Part shown: positions 1-9,734 of the stretch, piece after piece | Layout of the letters: each line of letters begins with the position of its first letter | Numbering within the stretch: position 1 is the first letter of the stretch | Origin: Prostheceraeus crozeri | Lineage: Eukaryota; Platyhelminthes; Polycladida; Euryleptidae | DNA length: 64,000 nucleotides | Assembly (NCBI GenBank): GCA_907163375.1 | Contig: CAJQUW010006322.1 | Coordinates: forward strand, 310,001 to 374,000 | Direction of reading: 5' to 3' | The notes under the pieces: model-generated | Databases searched by the model: none | What the model was told of the DNA's origin: nothing | The model's input: the letters and a program-made list of their open reading frames with translations, nothing else | Position numbers and translations under genes: made by a program

Positions 1-2
1 AT

Positions 3-710
3 ATGTTTGAAAAAATGCAGCAAACCGAGCAAGTAAAAACTGATTTTGAAAAAATTATGGAACCATTTAAAATTCTTGAAAAAGAACTTACAAATAATGA
101 TAAACAAATTGATATAACAGATCCAGAACACAAAACTATATTAGATGACTATGGGTTACTAGAATCAAACATTAATAAGAAATTACCAAAATCTATGCAA
201 TTTGAACATTCTATTTCATTTATAGATGGAAAAACAATACCTAGATTTTATCTCGGACAAAAAGAAATATTTCCACAACCTTTTCGAGGTTTAATGTTTT
301 CACCAGATAAATCTCCTTTTAGTTTAGATAGAAATTTTGTTGATCTTTTAAGAGGAGCAGATTTAAATAATTATGCTGTAGAAGATCTCATAAAATATAA
401 AGCTATGTTAGATAGAGTTAAAGCAGGAAAAACTCTTAAACGTTATAGAGAATTAGAAAATTTATTATTAACGGGAGTTAAAGTAGGAAAAGGTTTTAAA
501 ACTGAAACAACTGTATTCTTACCAGATGATCCACAAGAATTACTAAATAGATTAAATATTTTAATATCTGCAATAAAAGAAGGACATAATTCTAGTTTCA
601 ATGAAATTCATGCTATATTGAAAAGACTGTTAGAAAAGAAGATTCTAAATGAAGAGGATTATAAAAGTATAACGGGACATCGGAGATGTCTTCCAGGGCT
701 TCACCCGTAG
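3..710 (+). CDS. Conserved Polinton protein, possible virion component
   Basis: The frame is 235 codons long and enters from the left edge, so the true start may lie outside the window. The N-terminal third is charged and probably helical. A middle block follows (IPRFYLGQKEI, then FRGL, then VDLLRGADLNNYAVEDLIKYKAML). The C-terminal part is helical. The layout of a short strand-rich block followed by an LLRG / YT-type helix resembles an unnamed protein common in Polintons and adintoviruses, but I assign no function. The last codons run into a GC-rich double hairpin (676 to 706) unlike the rest of the gene, so the natural C terminus is uncertain. Its neighbour downstream on the same strand is the minor capsid gene, which suggests a structural role. 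Confidence 0.5.
   Translation: MFEKMQQTEQVKTDFEKIMEPFKILEKELTNNDKQIDITDPEHKTILDDYGLLESNINKKLPKSMQFEHSISFIDGKTIPRFYLGQKEIFPQPFRGLMFSPDKSPFSLDRNFVDLLRGADLNNYAVEDLIKYKAMLDRVKAGKTLKRYRELENLLLTGVKVGKGFKTETTVFLPDDPQELLNRLNILISAIKEGHNSSFNEIHAILKRLLEKKILNEEDYKSITGHRRCLPGLHP
676..706. repeat. GC-rich double hairpin
   Basis: GACATC-GGA-GATGTC (676 to 690) is a 6-bp stem with a 3-nt loop. It is followed by GGG-cttca-CCC (696 to 706). An outer ACGGG (672 to 676) faces CCCGT (704 to 708). The GC content contrasts sharply with the AT-rich gene around it. It belongs to the set of small stem-loops scattered through this Polinton. Confidence 0.7.
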
Positions 711-819
711 CTGAAATATGTTGTTGTTTTTAATTTTTTTATAAAAGATATTTATTCAAAATTTTAACTAAAAAATGTGTTCAGCAGATTTAGACAAAAT
801 TAATAATCATTTATAAAAT

Positions 820-1569
820 TTGACAGAGATTTTGGGTTCATCAAAATTTAGTACGACGTTAAAAATTATAACAACTACTTCATCACACACTTGTAATTTA
901 GAACCCATTCTACATTTGGAACAAAATAAAAATTATCAAATTGCATTGACTAGTTTCTCCCCATTTAACACTATTCAAAACGTTATCAAAGATGTGAATG
1001 ATCAATTTAGATATTCTACTAATAAAGGCAGAACGTGGAAAATACTAACTTTTCTTCCTGGTTCTTACGAAGTTGAATCAATATCAAATGAAATTAAGAG
1101 ACATTTCGGTATACCATTTAAAGATAAGAAACAATTACATTTTGCAGTTGAACCGGCAGTTAATAAATTTTCTCTTACTTTAGACGAAAATCATCAAGTT
1201 GATTTTAATCATGATAGATCATTGTCAAAGCTATTAGGATTTAATAAACAAACCTATAGTCAAGGTTATCATTTAGGTGAGAAGATTCCAAAAATAACTG
1301 AAATAAATTCAATTGTTGTACATTGTGACATTATTGAAGGAGGATATACGTGTATAAATGGTAAATTGCCAAATTTGATATTCAGTTTTCCAGCTTTTAC
1401 TGTACCCATTGCTTATAGATTAAATGTAATTCCACAAACATTAATATATTTCCCTATTACAAGAAAAAATATTAACAACATTAACATTAGAATCACTGAT
1501 GAGAAAGGACAAGAAATTAATTTTGGAGGTGAAGAGATTATGATAGATCTTTTGGTTTGGGAGGTATAA
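820..1569 (+). pseudogene. Polinton minor capsid (penton, PY-like) protein
   Basis: About 250 codons read as a beta-rich protein without charged runs. The best-marked block is the C-terminal half: a LLGFNKQTY motif, then SIVVHCDII, a glycine turn, and IRITDEKGQEINFGGE near the end. This string of strands ending in a D-x-x-G-x-x-I/V-x-F turn is the pattern of the single jelly-roll vertex protein of Polintons. The frame has no convincing ATG at its start, so the 5' end may be damaged and I count about one break. It sits between the unnamed protein and the ATPase on the same strand, the usual company for morphogenesis genes. Confidence 0.7.
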
Positions 1570-1621
1570 ACTCCCGTTCGGGAGGTATAAACTCCCGTTC
1601 GAGAGGTATAAACTCCCACGC
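1559..1621. repeat. Three 21-bp tandem hairpin units over the penton stop codon
   Basis: Units lie at 1559 to 1579, 1580 to 1600 and 1601 to 1621; the first two are identical. Each contains GGGAG-GTATAAA-CTCCC. Across unit borders CTCCC-GTTC-GGGAG also pairs, so the array can switch between two stem sets. The penton stop codon (1567 to 1569) lies in the first unit. A pyrimidine-rich TTC/TTA tract follows at about 1640 to 1679. The array could form a 3'-end RNA structure, which is inference. Confidence 0.85.
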
Positions 1622-1797
1622 GAAGCTAGAGAAGTTTAATTTTCTTCTTCTTATTATTCTTCTTCTTATTCTTCTTCTTTAGAAACAAAAAATAAAAAAA
1701 TTAAATATAAAATTTTTTTATTAAAAAATGAGTGAAGTACTACCATTAAATAAAAAAACTTAAATTTAATCATCATCCAAATTTATCTAATAAAGTT

Positions 1798-2493
1798 TTG
1801 TCAGTTATTTGTGGAAGATCAGGATGTGGAAAAACATATCTGTTATTTAAAATTTTAACGACTCCAAATTTTTTGGATTATAACAATCTTATAATTTATA
1901 CAACAACAGCAGAACAACCCGTCTATCAATTTTTAAAATATGGATTTGAAAATAATCTTAAAAAAACAGCAATTGCTTCATTATTCAAAGAATATGAAAA
2001 ATCTGAAGATGAAGAAGAAATAAGTTCGTGGTGTGAAGAAGCAGCAAAAAATAATCAGTTAGTTGAATCCAATAAAAATAAGCATATAAAGATACAATTA
2101 ATAGATGATAGTGGTAATATGCAAGATCCCAGTAAACTAGATAAAACAATGAAACATTGTGTAATTTTTGATGATTGTGTTAATGACAGAAATCAGTCAG
2201 TTCAGAGAAATTATTTCACAAGAGGTAGACATAATAACTGTAGTGTTATTTATTTAACACAAAGTATGTATTCATTAGACGGAAGTGTTATTAGAAAGAA
2301 TGCAAATATATTTATACTATTTGAAATAAATGCAAGAAACTTAAGTGATTTGTTAAGAGATTTATGTTTAAGAAATAAAGATGAATTTAAACAATCGTGT
2401 AACAATGCTTGGTCAAAAGATTATGGATTTATCACAATTAATATTGATAAAAAAATTCATCATAGAGTTATCGAACAATTGTTCTCTGACTGA
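1798..2493 (+). CDS. A32-type genome-packaging ATPase (FtsK/HerA superfamily)
   Basis: Walker A is GRSGCGKT, a few residues from the N terminus. Walker B is VIFDDC at about residue 122, with the second acid typical of this family. A sensor-like YLTQS lies near residue 152, after a RNYFTRGRHN block. These are the hallmarks of the packaging ATPase shared by Polintons, adenovirus-like elements and NCLDVs, which pumps DNA into preformed capsids. At 231 residues it is near the usual Polinton length of 220 to 260. The frame begins at TTG rather than ATG, so the extreme N terminus is uncertain; otherwise it looks whole. It lies between the penton and the convergent polymerase gene, as is common in Polintons. 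Confidence 0.88.
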   Translation: MSVICGRSGCGKTYLLFKILTTPNFLDYNNLIIYTTTAEQPVYQFLKYGFENNLKKTAIASLFKEYEKSEDEEEISSWCEEAAKNNQLVESNKNKHIKIQLIDDSGNMQDPSKLDKTMKHCVIFDDCVNDRNQSVQRNYFTRGRHNNCSVIYLTQSMYSLDGSVIRKNANIFILFEINARNLSDLLRDLCLRNKDEFKQSCNNAWSKDYGFITINIDKKIHHRVIEQLFSD

Positions 2494-4802
2494 AAGTCGA
2501 TAGAAGATTTGTTTACTGAGTAAAAAAAAATTTTTTTACTGAGTGATAAATAATAAAATTTTTATTCTAGACTGATTTAAATAATAAAACTTTTTTCTAG
2601 ACGGATTTAAATAATAATAAATAAACTTTAAAAAGGTGAAGTAGTTATTCCATCAGGTAAAATTTTTCTTTTATCATCAAATGGATCTAATGCTAATTTA
2701 TGTTCTTCTTTTAAATACATTTTATGTTTCTTTGAATTAAGTCTATAATTACATGCTGTTTTTATTTCATTATTAAATAATACATTTTTATGATCTTGAA
2801 ATGTTATTTGATTAGCCACTGATGCCTTTGAAATTCCTTTTAATGTTTTATGTGTTTTAATATTATTAGTCGTGTCATAACAATAACATCTAGATTTTAA
2901 AAATATAGCTTCTGTTATGAAATCTTCATTTCCTTCTAATTCATCTTTTACTTTACATAAATCAGAAGGATGAATGATATCTTTTATTTTATTAATTTCT
3001 TCATCAAGTGAAGAATTATACGGTATTGTTAATTCTAAGAAAACTGAATCGGTATCTGTAAAGTGTAATTTATAGTTTTTGCCATAAGCAGGTGCTAAAT
3101 AATCATATATAAATTTATACATAAATAGTTTAGCTAATTCTAATATAGTGAATCCAATAAAATTAAACTTGTCATGTTTTACGCTAATTCGACGTAAATG
3201 TACAGCACATAGTTCATCACTAAATCTAGTAGTTCTTTTATATGTAGGTTTCCTTGTTAAATTTTGAAACCTATCTTTATCATAAACTTTTTCAATATTT
3301 TGTCTATTACGCACATTTTCTAAAGTCTTACCATAAAATGCATTATTCATTAATTTGAAGAACACGTTTCCAAAATCATCTTTATTTCTTCTAGCTATTT
3401 TACGTTTTTCAATATTGAACTCCATATAATTTTTTAACCATTTAGATTTTTGATAAAATAGTTTTCGATGTATTTTGGTGAGAATCATTCCATGTTCTAA
3501 ATACCAATCTAGCATTCTTCCTTCAACAACATACTTTCCTTTATTACTTTGTGTTAACATAAGTTTTTTTTTTTGGTCTGTATTTTTTAGGCGTTATAGA
3601 TTTTTGATAATCTGAAAAATCTTCTATATTGGGAATTTTGTTTTCGGGACAAAAAGGAAAATATTTTATTTTATCTTTTATTTCATCAGGATATACTAAA
3701 TCAACTTCATATATATAACAATGATTATAATTTCCATCATATGTTTTTTGATAATCTAGAATATTACACCATTCCATCTCACCTGTTGGTAATTCTTGTA
3801 TCATGCAAGAAGAATATAAGCTATTAAAATCATAATATAACAAATAGTTTTCTCTCATGATTTTATCAACTGCTGCTTGACTATCTTCATTTGATATAAG
3901 TCCTTCTATATTTTGATTAAACAATTTTATAAATTGATCTTTTTCTTCTGGATTTAAAATTTTTAAATAACGATAATCATCAGGATTTACTTTCTTATTG
4001 TAACACTGTACATAACGATTACCTAAACCTGATGAAACTCCACCTCTAATTCCAGATTCAAAGAATAATACTTTATCATATGTATTTTCTTTATAATGTT
4101 TAAGTTTAACACCAGTATGTTTTAATCCTGCTAACCATGTTAAACCTGGTGTAGAATAACAATAACATGGATCTATTCCATAATATTCTAAACACATGTC
4201 ACGAAAGTTTTCAAAAAGATCAGCTAGTATTAACACATCTATCTGAAGATATTTCATTGTATAATCATACATTGTTCTACAATTTAACTCTCTCCAATTT
4301 TTTTCAGCTTCTGCATAATCTTCTTCAGATAATTGTGATTGTTTTAATGTTGATTTAAATTTATTTATTGGAGGAAGTTGTTTTTCTTCCATAATTTTAT
4401 TCACAGAATTAAAATCTCCAGTTATATATTCATACGGAAATATTCCTTTTAAAGGTTTTAAATTATATTTATTTAATATTTTACATTGTTCAGGTTTCAA
4501 AGTTTTTCCCATAACATCTAATGAATAAGGAGTAAAAAATCTAAATGCATCTAAAATTCTAATACAACCTAATTGCATTGAAAAATATTCTTCTTCTGTT
4601 TTACATAGTACATTTATTTGTTGTTGTTGTAATTTTTCAGATGAAAATAAATCTTTCATTATTAAATGGAAATCATATTTAGAACCATTGTAGAAATATA
4701 GAGGAACAAAGTTATATTTAAATTTATTAGCATTAAGATTACAAGAATTATGTGCTGCACCTCTATATAATCCATTTAGATGATCATGATCTTTTACTTT
4801 GT

Positions 4803-4813
4803 CGGCAGAGCCG
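4803..4813. repeat. GC-rich hairpin in the polymerase gene
   Basis: CGGC-AGA-GCCG is a 4-bp stem with a 3-nt loop, followed by GCTTCGC-type sequence (to about 4822). It stands out in a gene with about 25% GC and matches the style of the other stem-loops in the element. Confidence 0.5.
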
Positions 4814-5164
4814 TCGCTTCGCTTATCAATATATCTACCTTTACCATTTTTATAATTTTTGTAAATTCTTTTCCACAGTAAAAACATTTTGTTTCATTTA
4901 TAAAATTTAATTTTCCTTTTTCTGTTAATGGCATCATTTGTATATTTGTTTCAAGCAATTGTGAAAAATAATTTTGTAATTCTTCTACTTTCTTTGTTAA
5001 CATTTCTGAACTATCTTCACCATAGTATTGATAATATTCTGATTTAAATAATTCAGGATAATTTGAATGAATGTACATTCCCCAACATAATGGTTTTTGT
5101 TCAAATAAATATTTTTCTTTACTTTGTTCAGATGCACTTTTTTCATATTTACAATTATCAGAAT

Positions 5165-5192
5165 CGGGCGAAGCCCTAGAACCTTCGGTTCG
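5165..5192. repeat. 28-bp double hairpin, copy 1, in the polymerase gene
   Basis: GGGC-GAA-GCCC (5166 to 5176) and GAACC-TTC-GGTTC (5179 to 5191) are separated by two bases. The second stem closes on a CTTCGG turn, a UUCG-type tetraloop in RNA. The 28 bases are identical to the copy at 6717 to 6744. On the coding (minus) strand both copies are read as RTEGSRASP. Confidence 0.9.
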
Positions 5193-6151
5193 ATTTTGTG
5201 TCATATTAACATTATATGCTTCAAAATCACAATATATTGTAAAGGGTACTTTATTTTTAAAATACCATTTATTGTATTCTAAATAATCATCTTTAGGAAA
5301 AGTATTTTCAACTGCTTCATTTTGTTGACAATTCTGCAAATGTCTATTCATTTCTTCTAAAGTTCTAAAACTTGTCATACATTGAAGACAGGGAAAATTT
5401 GTATTATCTGAAGTTTTTGTAAATATAGAAACATCTTTACACAATATAAAATGACCCTGATAATATAATATATTCGCTTGTGCTGGTTGCTTTGTTTGTT
5501 TTAATTTTTCAAATTTATCTTTATATATTTCATGTGTTTCATCAATTTCTTTTGTAAGATCAAATGTATTTCGATGAAAATTTTGATTTAATATTTGTAG
5601 CTGATAAATATATTCTTTATCATATTGTTCTTTATATTGTTGTTGACATTTTTTTAAACATTCATTTATTTTTTGATTGGTTTCATTTTCTTCATTATTT
5701 AATTCTTTATTGTCTTCATTTAATTTTTGTATCGTCTCTATCTTATTTTGATATTTATGGCCATATTCTTGTACTAATATTTTTGTTTGTTGTTGATAAT
5801 CTCTTTTACATTTTTGTAAACTCTCATTTAAAGTTTGTAATTTTTGTTGATATTCTAAAGATAAAGATAAATAATCGGAATCATAATCATAATTATAATT
5901 ACATCCTTTATAATTATTATGATTAATCATTATTGGTGATAATGTTTTAACAATTTGAAATTTTTCAGTACATATTATATTTCCTTGGTAAAAAATATTA
6001 TGATGCATGTAATTTCCTCTATCATTATATACTATTTCTGATTGACATAAATTTTTATTATTCAAATAAAATTTTTTTGAATCTCAGTAAAATGGAATAA
6101 TATTACCAATAGAAACATAATTCACATTTAATTCAAAAACATGTACTTCTA

Positions 6152-7116
6152 TTAAATTTTTATTCTTTTATGAAACTTTTTGAACCTATTATAATCATAT
6201 GGAAATTCATGTAAGCCATCAGAGAGATCAAATTCATTTATGTATTCTTCTTTATTATAATGACTTAGTCTTTCTTTATGATATTTTGCAGGATGTAAAT
6301 GTGCTATAATACTCCACAGAAAACAATAATCATCTTCATTTTTTATGTTGATTACTTGTGGTGAACTGAAGGGTAAAGGAACATAACTACCACCAGTATT
6401 ATTTTTATATTTATCAATTACTATTTTCTTAGATAGTATTTTAACAAATCTCCAACCAGATTCACGTAACTGGGCTTCAATTATACAATTTTCTAATTTA
6501 AGTATCATTTGTTCAAATATGGGTTGTATATCATTTACATTATGAATTTCTTGTGAATTTGTAAAATGTCCTTGTATTATTTCTTCAGGAATTCCATCAG
6601 GTCCATTTTTTGTATAAAGTACTTCTACATTCATATAACATTTGAAAGATTTCTAAGTATATTATAAAAGTTTGTTAATACATTATAAAAAGTTTCATCG
6701 GTTTCATTATGTTCAACGGGCGAAGCCCTAGAACCTTCGGTTCGTACCGATTCATTAAATAAATATTTTATATCTGTTACAGCTTCATCGGTTTTTTTAG
6801 TTTCATCAAATTCATCCATTTCGTTAAATTCATCAGTATCGCTAAATAAATATCTTCCATCTGGTACATGTTCATCTTCACTATTAAAAACTTTTTCATA
6901 TTCTGAATGTGAATAATCATCAAACATTTTTTTAACTTTTATATCAGTAGGTAATGTTTCTAGATAGTTTATATAATTATTTAATTTTAATATATTTCCT
7001 TCATCAACTCGATCTACATTTTGTAAATGCAATTTACTTTGTAAATGAGATTGATAACTTCTTTTTGTTTGCAATTGTCTTTTACATAAGACACAATAAA
7101 ACTTGGTATTTTCCAT
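6152..7116 (-). pseudogene. N-terminal region of the Polinton polymerase gene (zinc finger plus conserved GSYVPLP domain)
   Basis: The first part begins METNKFYC-like with a C2H2 finger (C-x2-C ... H-x4-H, YCVLCKRQLQ then HLQSKLH), then becomes acidic. The second part holds ESGWRFVKI, GSYVPLPFSSP, and DDYCFLWSIIAHLHPA followed by ERLSHY. This block is typically found upstream of the exonuclease in Polinton and related polymerases, where the FLWSIIAHLHP stretch resembles a papain-like or terminal-protein-region fold of unclear role. It lies immediately upstream of the exonuclease-polymerase part on the same strand. It is broken, with about two breaks between here and the polymerase. The second copy of the 28-bp double hairpin sits in the acidic part. 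Confidence 0.75.
6717..6744. repeat. 28-bp double hairpin, copy 2
   Basis: This is identical over 28 bases to the copy at 5165 to 5192 and again encodes RTEGSRASP on the minus strand, in a different part of the polymerase region. Flanking sequences are unrelated, so this is an inserted unit rather than a segmental duplication. Confidence 0.9.
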
Positions 7117-7240
7117 TTTTTATTTTTTAAAGAAAAAATTTGTGTTTTAATTTTAGATATAAACATTCTAATATCAAGGTCTTGAGAGTTATTTTATATT
7201 ATTATACACGTATATTTCGCGGTCTTTAGTTATTTTATTT

Positions 7241-7324
7241 TCTTTATCATATAATGTTTTATAATATTAAGTTTTATCATATAACGTTTTATCATATTAA
7301 GTTTTATCATATAACGTTTTATCA
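7241..7324. repeat. Tandem 30-bp AT-rich repeat at the 3' end of the clamp-like gene
   Basis: About 2.8 copies of a 30-bp unit (GTTTTATCATATAACG then TTTTATCATATTAA) start at 7241, 7271 and 7301. The stop codon of the minus-strand gene (7297) and its last codons lie in the third copy, so the extreme C terminus is made of repeat. Confidence 0.8.
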
Positions 7325-8670
7325 AAAGATAATTTAAATTTATTTTCACTAACTATTGATTCTTCATCATCATCAATTGATTCTTCATCATCATCATAAA
7401 TTGATTCTTCAACATCATAAATTACACTTTTTGGTATAGGATGCCATTCCCTGATAGGATGCCATTCTCTTATTGAAATATCTAATTCTAAATTATATTC
7501 ATTATTTGATAATAATATAATAGAGAGAAATATTGGTCTTTGATCTTTATTAGAAAATTTAATAACACCACCATAATCTGAATCATTTTTAGTTTTTATT
7601 AAAGATGATAAAATTTTAAATTGATTAGATGTAAATCCTAATTTAAATTTTGTATACCCGACACATAGTTGTCTAACAGTATCTTCAACTATACCATCAT
7701 TATTATTTTCAATTGTAAGAAAATGAAATTTAGATAAATTTTGATTATATGTAGTATTAATATAATGTTGAGATATAAATTTTTCTTCACTTAAATTTTT
7801 ATAATTACTAATATTTTTATAATCTTTGTTACCATTCACACCTTTTTCAGATGTTTCAGAATCATCATCTATATTATCATCATCTATATTATTATCATCA
7901 TTATTATTATTGTAAGATTCTTTAAAATTATTATTATTGGATTCTTTAAAAATATTATGATTATGATTATGGTCATTGTTAATAGTATAAGGTGTTGTCC
8001 ACATATAAATTTTCTCTTGTTGAGCTAAACCATTTATGTAAGATTTTAATAAACTAATATTTAAGTTTGAATATAATCCTATATATGTATCATCATCATA
8101 TCTTTGGGGCATTTCTAATGTTTCTTGTTTATAAATTGTGTCTCTATAATATACTTGACATAATAATTCTTCGTTACGTTTTTTACTCTCGATATGAATA
8201 TTATATTGGTTTTGTTCATCAACAAACAATCTTATTTTTTCTTTGGAAAATGATTTTAATTTTTTAACTAATTCTTTAATATTGATATAATTAATAATTT
8301 TAGTTTCTATCCAATCAGTATTACTAATTGGTAACACCGCTCTAATAAAACCATAAACATTATTATGACCAATTATAACCATATTTTCTTTATTTAATTC
8401 TACATAAGCCACATCATTATACTTACTTACAATATCCATAAATTTAATAAATGGATCACTTGGAAAGATACAATAATTAGTTTCTATAGAAGGTAAACCT
8501 TTAGTCTGTTCACTAAATATTTCGGCTTGTAATTCAAGTAAAATATTAACATCTATACACGGATTATTATTATTATCAAAACATTTATTTTCAAATCCCG
8601 TTGATCTCGTCGAATAAGAAGAACAGGATGATGCGGGCGAATATAATTTTTTTAAATTTGGTTTTTCCAT
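7297..8670 (-). CDS. Probable PCNA-like sliding clamp (processivity factor) of the Polinton
   Basis: The intact frame has 457 codons. After a low-complexity N terminus (1 to 65), residues 73 to 180 follow the strand-helix order of a clamp half: FIKFMDIVSKYNDVAYVEL, MVIIGHNN, FIRAVLP, then INIKELVKKLKSF and IRLFVDE. A linker-like QETLEMP (182 to 188) precedes TYIGLYSNLNISLLKSYINGL and IYMWT (195 to 224), matching the interdomain connector and second half of PCNA. An Asn/Asp-rich insert (231 to 310) separates this from FKLGFTSNQFKILSSLI...IFLSIILLSNNEYNLEL (342 to 396), which resembles the last PCNA helix and strands. The C-terminal tail is acidic, with a direct WHPIREWHPI repeat. It lies directly upstream of the polymerase gene on the same strand. 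The fold call is by pattern only; the family is not part of the standard Polinton set. Confidence 0.55.
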   Translation of the reverse strand: MEKPNLKKLYSPASSCSSYSTRSTGFENKCFDNNNNPCIDVNILLELQAEIFSEQTKGLPSIETNYCIFPSDPFIKFMDIVSKYNDVAYVELNKENMVIIGHNNVYGFIRAVLPISNTDWIETKIINYINIKELVKKLKSFSKEKIRLFVDEQNQYNIHIESKKRNEELLCQVYYRDTIYKQETLEMPQRYDDDTYIGLYSNLNISLLKSYINGLAQQEKIYMWTTPYTINNDHNHNHNIFKESNNNNFKESYNNNNDDNNIDDDNIDDDSETSEKGVNGNKDYKNISNYKNLSEEKFISQHYINTTYNQNLSKFHFLTIENNNDGIVEDTVRQLCVGYTKFKLGFTSNQFKILSSLIKTKNDSDYGGVIKFSNKDQRPIFLSIILLSNNEYNLELDISIREWHPIREWHPIPKSVIYDVEESIYDDDEESIDDDEESIVSENKFKLSFDKTLYDKT

Positions 8671-8884
8671 TTTTTTATTTTTATTAGAAAAAATTTTATT
8701 TTTATTAGAATAAATTTTATTTTTTTATTGTTAAAAAGATGCAAAAAAATTGCATGGGAAAACAATTTTTATTGCCATGACATATATATCTTTTATTGTT
8801 AAAAAAATGATGCTACCAAATGTTGGTGGAGGTGCATATATCCCGAATAATCGCGAATTAGAAATAGAAATAGAAAATTAAATC

Positions 8885-9694
8885 ATGAAAACTGGAGACG
8901 TTTTATCTGGTCCATTGCATCTTTCTATTCTTCCGCAACAAAATACAGAGTTAACAAATAAACAATATGTTGATGCACCAATCAATGACTTAAAAGAAAA
9001 ATATATAAACGATGTTTTGGTTCCACTGATGAACGAATTAAAGTTGCTTAAACTTAATGACAAATCATTAAACGAAAAATTATTAAAACTTGATGAAAAG
9101 GATAGAGAGCTAGAAGTAGATATAGCAAAACTTTTTAAAAAGATTTCAGAACAATCAAAAATTTTAATATTACTTTCTATAAATTTAAAATCTGCAGTCA
9201 TTAAAAATAAACATCAGATAAAAATGTTAAAAGAACAATTAGAAGATGAAATAGAAAATCTACCTGAAAGAATTAAAAAAAATTTAAAGCAGTTACAAAC
9301 TACATTCCAAAAAAGTGTTGATGAATTGAGTTCTAAAATTACTCAACAAATGAAAAAGATGAATAGAATAATAAATGAAGTAAACTCACTTAATCAAAGA
9401 GTTGATAAAATGAAAACTCTTAAAATCAATTTAGAAAATGAATTAAAGAAAAATTTACAAGAAAACTCTAAAGAAAATAAAGAACAGTTAGATTCTGTTA
9501 AAAGACAATTAGATGTTCTTAAAATTAAGTTAAATGCTCTTAAAGCGGCGTTGAAGATGAATCAGGAGAAAATGCAAGTTAATAGAAAAGAAATTAAAGT
9601 ACATCACACGCTGCTTGACGCAATAGATAAAGTGCAACGGAAAATTAATAAAGTTATCACGAAGTTGTTGGACATTCACACACGTAAATCTTAA
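8885..9694 (+). CDS. Coiled-coil protein with tail-fibre-like N terminus
   Basis: The frame has 269 codons. Residues 4 to 30 read GDVLSGPLHLS, then P, then TELTNKQYVD. This closely follows the G-x-L-x-L ... P ... a-x-x-x-K-x-Y-V-D element at the head of many phage tail-fibre proteins. From about residue 35 to the end the protein is one long heptad-rich coiled coil (LKLLKLNDKSLNEKLLKL and onward), with Lys, Glu and Leu dominant and no cysteines. A trimeric rod with an anchoring head is the simplest reading. It would fit a vertex fibre that engages the penton, as in adenovirus, but that is inference. It starts a plus-strand run that continues with core, capsid and PLA2-integrase genes, so a structural role is likely. 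The ATG at 8885 directly precedes the motif. Confidence 0.55.
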   Translation: MKTGDVLSGPLHLSILPQQNTELTNKQYVDAPINDLKEKYINDVLVPLMNELKLLKLNDKSLNEKLLKLDEKDRELEVDIAKLFKKISEQSKILILLSINLKSAVIKNKHQIKMLKEQLEDEIENLPERIKKNLKQLQTTFQKSVDELSSKITQQMKKMNRIINEVNSLNQRVDKMKTLKINLENELKKNLQENSKENKEQLDSVKRQLDVLKIKLNALKAALKMNQEKMQVNRKEIKVHHTLLDAIDKVQRKINKVITKLLDIHTRKS

Positions 9695-9734
9695 CGTAAA
9701 TATTTTTCCCAAAAGTCAAATTTATTCCTAAAAA

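Larger units (their letters stand above)
2628..6065 (-). pseudogene. polB: Protein-primed family B DNA polymerase (Polinton PolB), exonuclease and polymerase domains
   Basis: Read on the minus strand, a long coiled-coil and C2H2-like stretch (CLQC...HLQNC) comes first. The exonuclease follows, with ExoI YCDFEA, ExoII in FYNGSKYDFHLI and ExoIII in YLQIDVLILADLF. The polymerase domain shows motif A YYDFNSLYSSCM, motif B KLMNNAFYGKT and motif C HFTDTDSVF, followed by a KxY-region block. All catalytic acids of both activities are visible. This polymerase copies the linear element from a protein primer. The coding is spread over several frames, with about two or three breaks in this part, so the copy is dead. 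A GC-rich double hairpin lies in frame at 5165 to 5192, and a single one at 4803 to 4813. Confidence 0.93.

Noticed and set aside
1413-1619. Minus-strand frame starting with three GVYTSRT repeats
   Set aside because: The repeats are the 21-bp hairpin array and the rest is antisense to the penton gene.
1559-1621. CRISPR-like array
   Set aside because: Units are contiguous with no spacers, and the sequence is eukaryotic. No CRISPR arrays are present in the window.
5564-5926. 120-codon hydrophobic plus-strand frame with apparent membrane segments
   Set aside because: It is antisense to the polymerase coiled coil. AT-rich Lys/Asn/Gln codons read backwards give Phe/Leu/Tyr runs.
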